From NCBI GenBank assembly GCA_018881555.1, contig JACAXG010000018.1, positions 6,385,634-6,449,633 on the forward strand: a DNA stretch of 64,000 nucleotides. The letters run 5' to 3'. Both the position numbers and the translations under genes were made by a program. Shown in pieces: positions 62,475 through 64,000 of this stretch. Position 1 is the first letter of the stretch. Every line of letters starts with the position of its first letter. The notes beneath the pieces are model-generated. The model saw only the letters and a list, made by a program, of their open reading frames with translations, was not told the DNA's origin and made no database searches. The stretch comes from Amblyornis subalaris. Its lineage: Eukaryota; Chordata; Aves; Passeriformes; Ptilonorhynchidae.

Positions 62475-64000
62475 GTAAGTGTAGTTATTTGGGTGTTTTT
62501 ATTCTTTTCTCACAAGTATTTTTAAGAATAATATTGTATCTGTTCTAAAAAAATTATTTTGGAGAATTAGCAATGGATTATTCAAGCATGTCTTACTTTT
62601 TGTTCCTATGTTACAAGAAGCTATACATTATATTAATTCATTAATTGTTAACTATGGGTGTAATGACTCCTTTAAAGTGATGAAGCCGTTGAGAATGGGT
62701 AAACATCCAACTTCAGAAATGGAAATGGGAATAATCATCTGCATCAAAGTAACAGAATTTTGCNCAGGAATTACATATTTTATGTAATAGAGTCTGATTC
62801 ATTTCAGCTCAACCATTACTGGTAGTTTTGCTGGAGGAAAAAATTGTTCTGGTGTGTATTGAAATGTGGGAAATTATTCTCTCCTAAGTAATTTTTTTTG
62901 TCATTTCAACAGTGAAGGCAGGATTAAAAGCACTGTAGCTTGAACTCATTCCATTCTTTCCATGAAGCAGTTTAGTTCTTTCCACTCAAAAAAGATGTTT
63001 ATACAATCTACAGCAATTTGGCCTTCTTCAGAGAGCCTGTCCTTCTGATCTGCAGAGCAGAGCCAAGATTAAATGGTCTTTGGGGCTTCAGCTGTCCATA
63101 GACGTTAGATATTTCTAATAAATCATGCCTACTATTTCTAACCTTGCAGTTAAAGCTGCTAAAATTGTTTAAAGCAGCTAGTCTTAGACAAGAGCATGGG
63201 GAAAAATTATCATCTTTTGGTGGACAGAGAGGAAAACAACAAACTTCAAAGCTCTTAAGTTTTATATTAATTTGAGAGATTTTAGAATAGCGTAGGATTC
63301 TGAAATTTGTACTGTCTTAGAGTCATGCCAAGAAGGAGTCAGGATAGCCTGATTTCATTTAAATTAAGTGCTTCAGAATGCAGTAGAAATTGTTTGTAGA
63401 ATTTGTCTAGAGAAAAATGAGGTTAAAGGGGCCCCAAGAGGAGGTCAGCTGGTACAAGCCTCTGCTCTATATAAATAGCAGTTCTGGAGTCATTAGCCTT
63501 GAAAACGTGAAGAGAGGGCTGCTGCCTTTCTCTGATTTTGGCAATTTCAATCAGTTTCATTTCTCATCAATTAAAAATTCATAAGTACTGCTTCTGGTAT
63601 TGAAAGAAAAAGAAAACTACACAAACACTTAGGGGAATACTGGAGCAGGTTGCCCAAAGAGTTTGTGGTGTCTCGTGTGGATATACTCCAAAGCCACCTG
63701 AACACAACCCTGAGTAACATGCTCTAGGGAACTCTGCTTGAGCAGGGAGGTTGGACCAGATAACCTACAGTGGTCCTTTCCAACCTTACCCATCCTGTGA
63801 TTCTGTGAAGCACCCCTTTCCTCTGTGAAACCTACCAACCCACCCACCTTTCTGTCTTCCAGCTCGTTCCACACACACTGCGCTCAGTCTCTTCAGTGGG
63901 GTGTCAGGGGTCACTGCGCTGGTGGTCCCTTCACTGGCAGCAGCCCCTTTGGAGTCATTGCTCTTGGCCCTCACTCCAGCAACCACTTCAGCCCCAGTCC
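62475..64000 (+). other. SLIT2: intron 18 of SLIT2 (5' part)
   Basis: Begins GTAAGT and runs off the window. It contains one CR1 3' end (63630-63810). The last 200 bp are mildly C-rich with no recognised feature. The next D3 LRR exon is not reached. Confidence 0.85.
63630..63810 (+). mobile_element. CR1 LINE 3' end
   Basis: GGGGAATACTGGAGCAGGTTGCCCAAAGAG, TATACTCCAAAGCCACCTG, GGTTGGACCAGATAACCT, then GGTCCTTTCCAACCTTACCCATCCTGTGATTCTGTG. A 180-bp, 5'-truncated CR1 tail in sense orientation, with the terminal ATTCTGTG-type repeat. Confidence 0.88.

Larger units (their letters stand above)
1..64000 (+). other. SLIT2: SLIT2 gene, internal part
   Basis: The whole window lies inside one transcription unit. 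Fourteen exons plus a microexon on + join with matching phases into one uninterrupted frame. It reads through the end of Slit LRR domain D1, all of D2 and the start of D3. The residues match vertebrate SLIT2 as I remember it (for example [32 protein letters not shown]). SLIT2 rather than SLIT1 or SLIT3 is supported by the AKEQYFIP exon and by mir-218-1 in the next intron. The protein is a secreted, large multidomain ligand for Robo receptors in axon repulsion and cell migration. Signal peptide, early D1, late D3, D4, EGF, laminin-G and cystine-knot parts are outside the window. Confidence 0.97.

Noticed and set aside
1..64000. CRISPR arrays, bacterial operons, tRNA or rRNA genes, defence systems
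   Set aside because: The window is vertebrate intron and exon sequence; no such structures are present.

Overview
The window is an internal slice of a vertebrate SLIT2 gene (secreted Slit guidance ligand 2), read on the + strand from the 3' part of one intron to the 5' part of another. The organism is almost certainly a bird. The introns carry CR1 LINE copies with the typical 3' tails (two keep a reverse-transcriptase FADD box) and two kinds of avian-looking retroviral solo LTR. There is no SINE, Alu or L1 background and no bacterial-type gene. I cannot name the species. Isolated single N calls are scattered throughout, all outside the exons.

Coding content is 14 constitutive-looking exons (1,437 nt, 479 codons, no stop or ambiguous base) plus one 12-nt cassette microexon. 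All lie on +, with matching splice sites and phases. By human SLIT2 numbering (from memory) they are exons 5 to 18. Layout: last three LRRs of domain D1 (exons 5-7), D1 C-cap (exon 8), 12-nt microexon for DEEE, D2 N-cap (exon 9), D2 LRRs (exons 10-13), D2 C-cap (exon 14), a 24-nt exon for AKEQYFIP (exon 15), D3 N-cap (exon 16), first D3 LRRs (exons 17-18). The exon for the preceding D1 LRR was not found and should lie upstream of the window. LRR exons are phase 2 to 2, C-caps 2 to 1, N-caps 1 to 2. Both tiny exons are phase 1 to 1 and sit in the linkers on either side of D2, the Robo-binding domain.

Intron 15 holds the microRNA mir-218-1 (50011-50120) on the sense strand. It is known to be hosted by SLIT2 and to repress Robo receptors, so the transcript encodes both a ligand and a regulator of that ligand's receptor.

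Everything else is intronic. Intron 4: a minus-strand solo LTR with a perfect 6-bp target duplication. Intron 5: CR1 pieces and a CpG-rich block abutting exon 6. Intron 9 (17.3 kb): an ERVL-like solo LTR, an old CR1, a 61-bp polypurine tract and a candidate POU/homeobox motif cluster. Intron 16: a second ERVL-like solo LTR with a perfect 5-bp duplication, plus CR1. Introns 17-18: a run of sense-oriented CR1 copies. I found no separate protein-coding gene; the other open frames are chance or repeat-derived.
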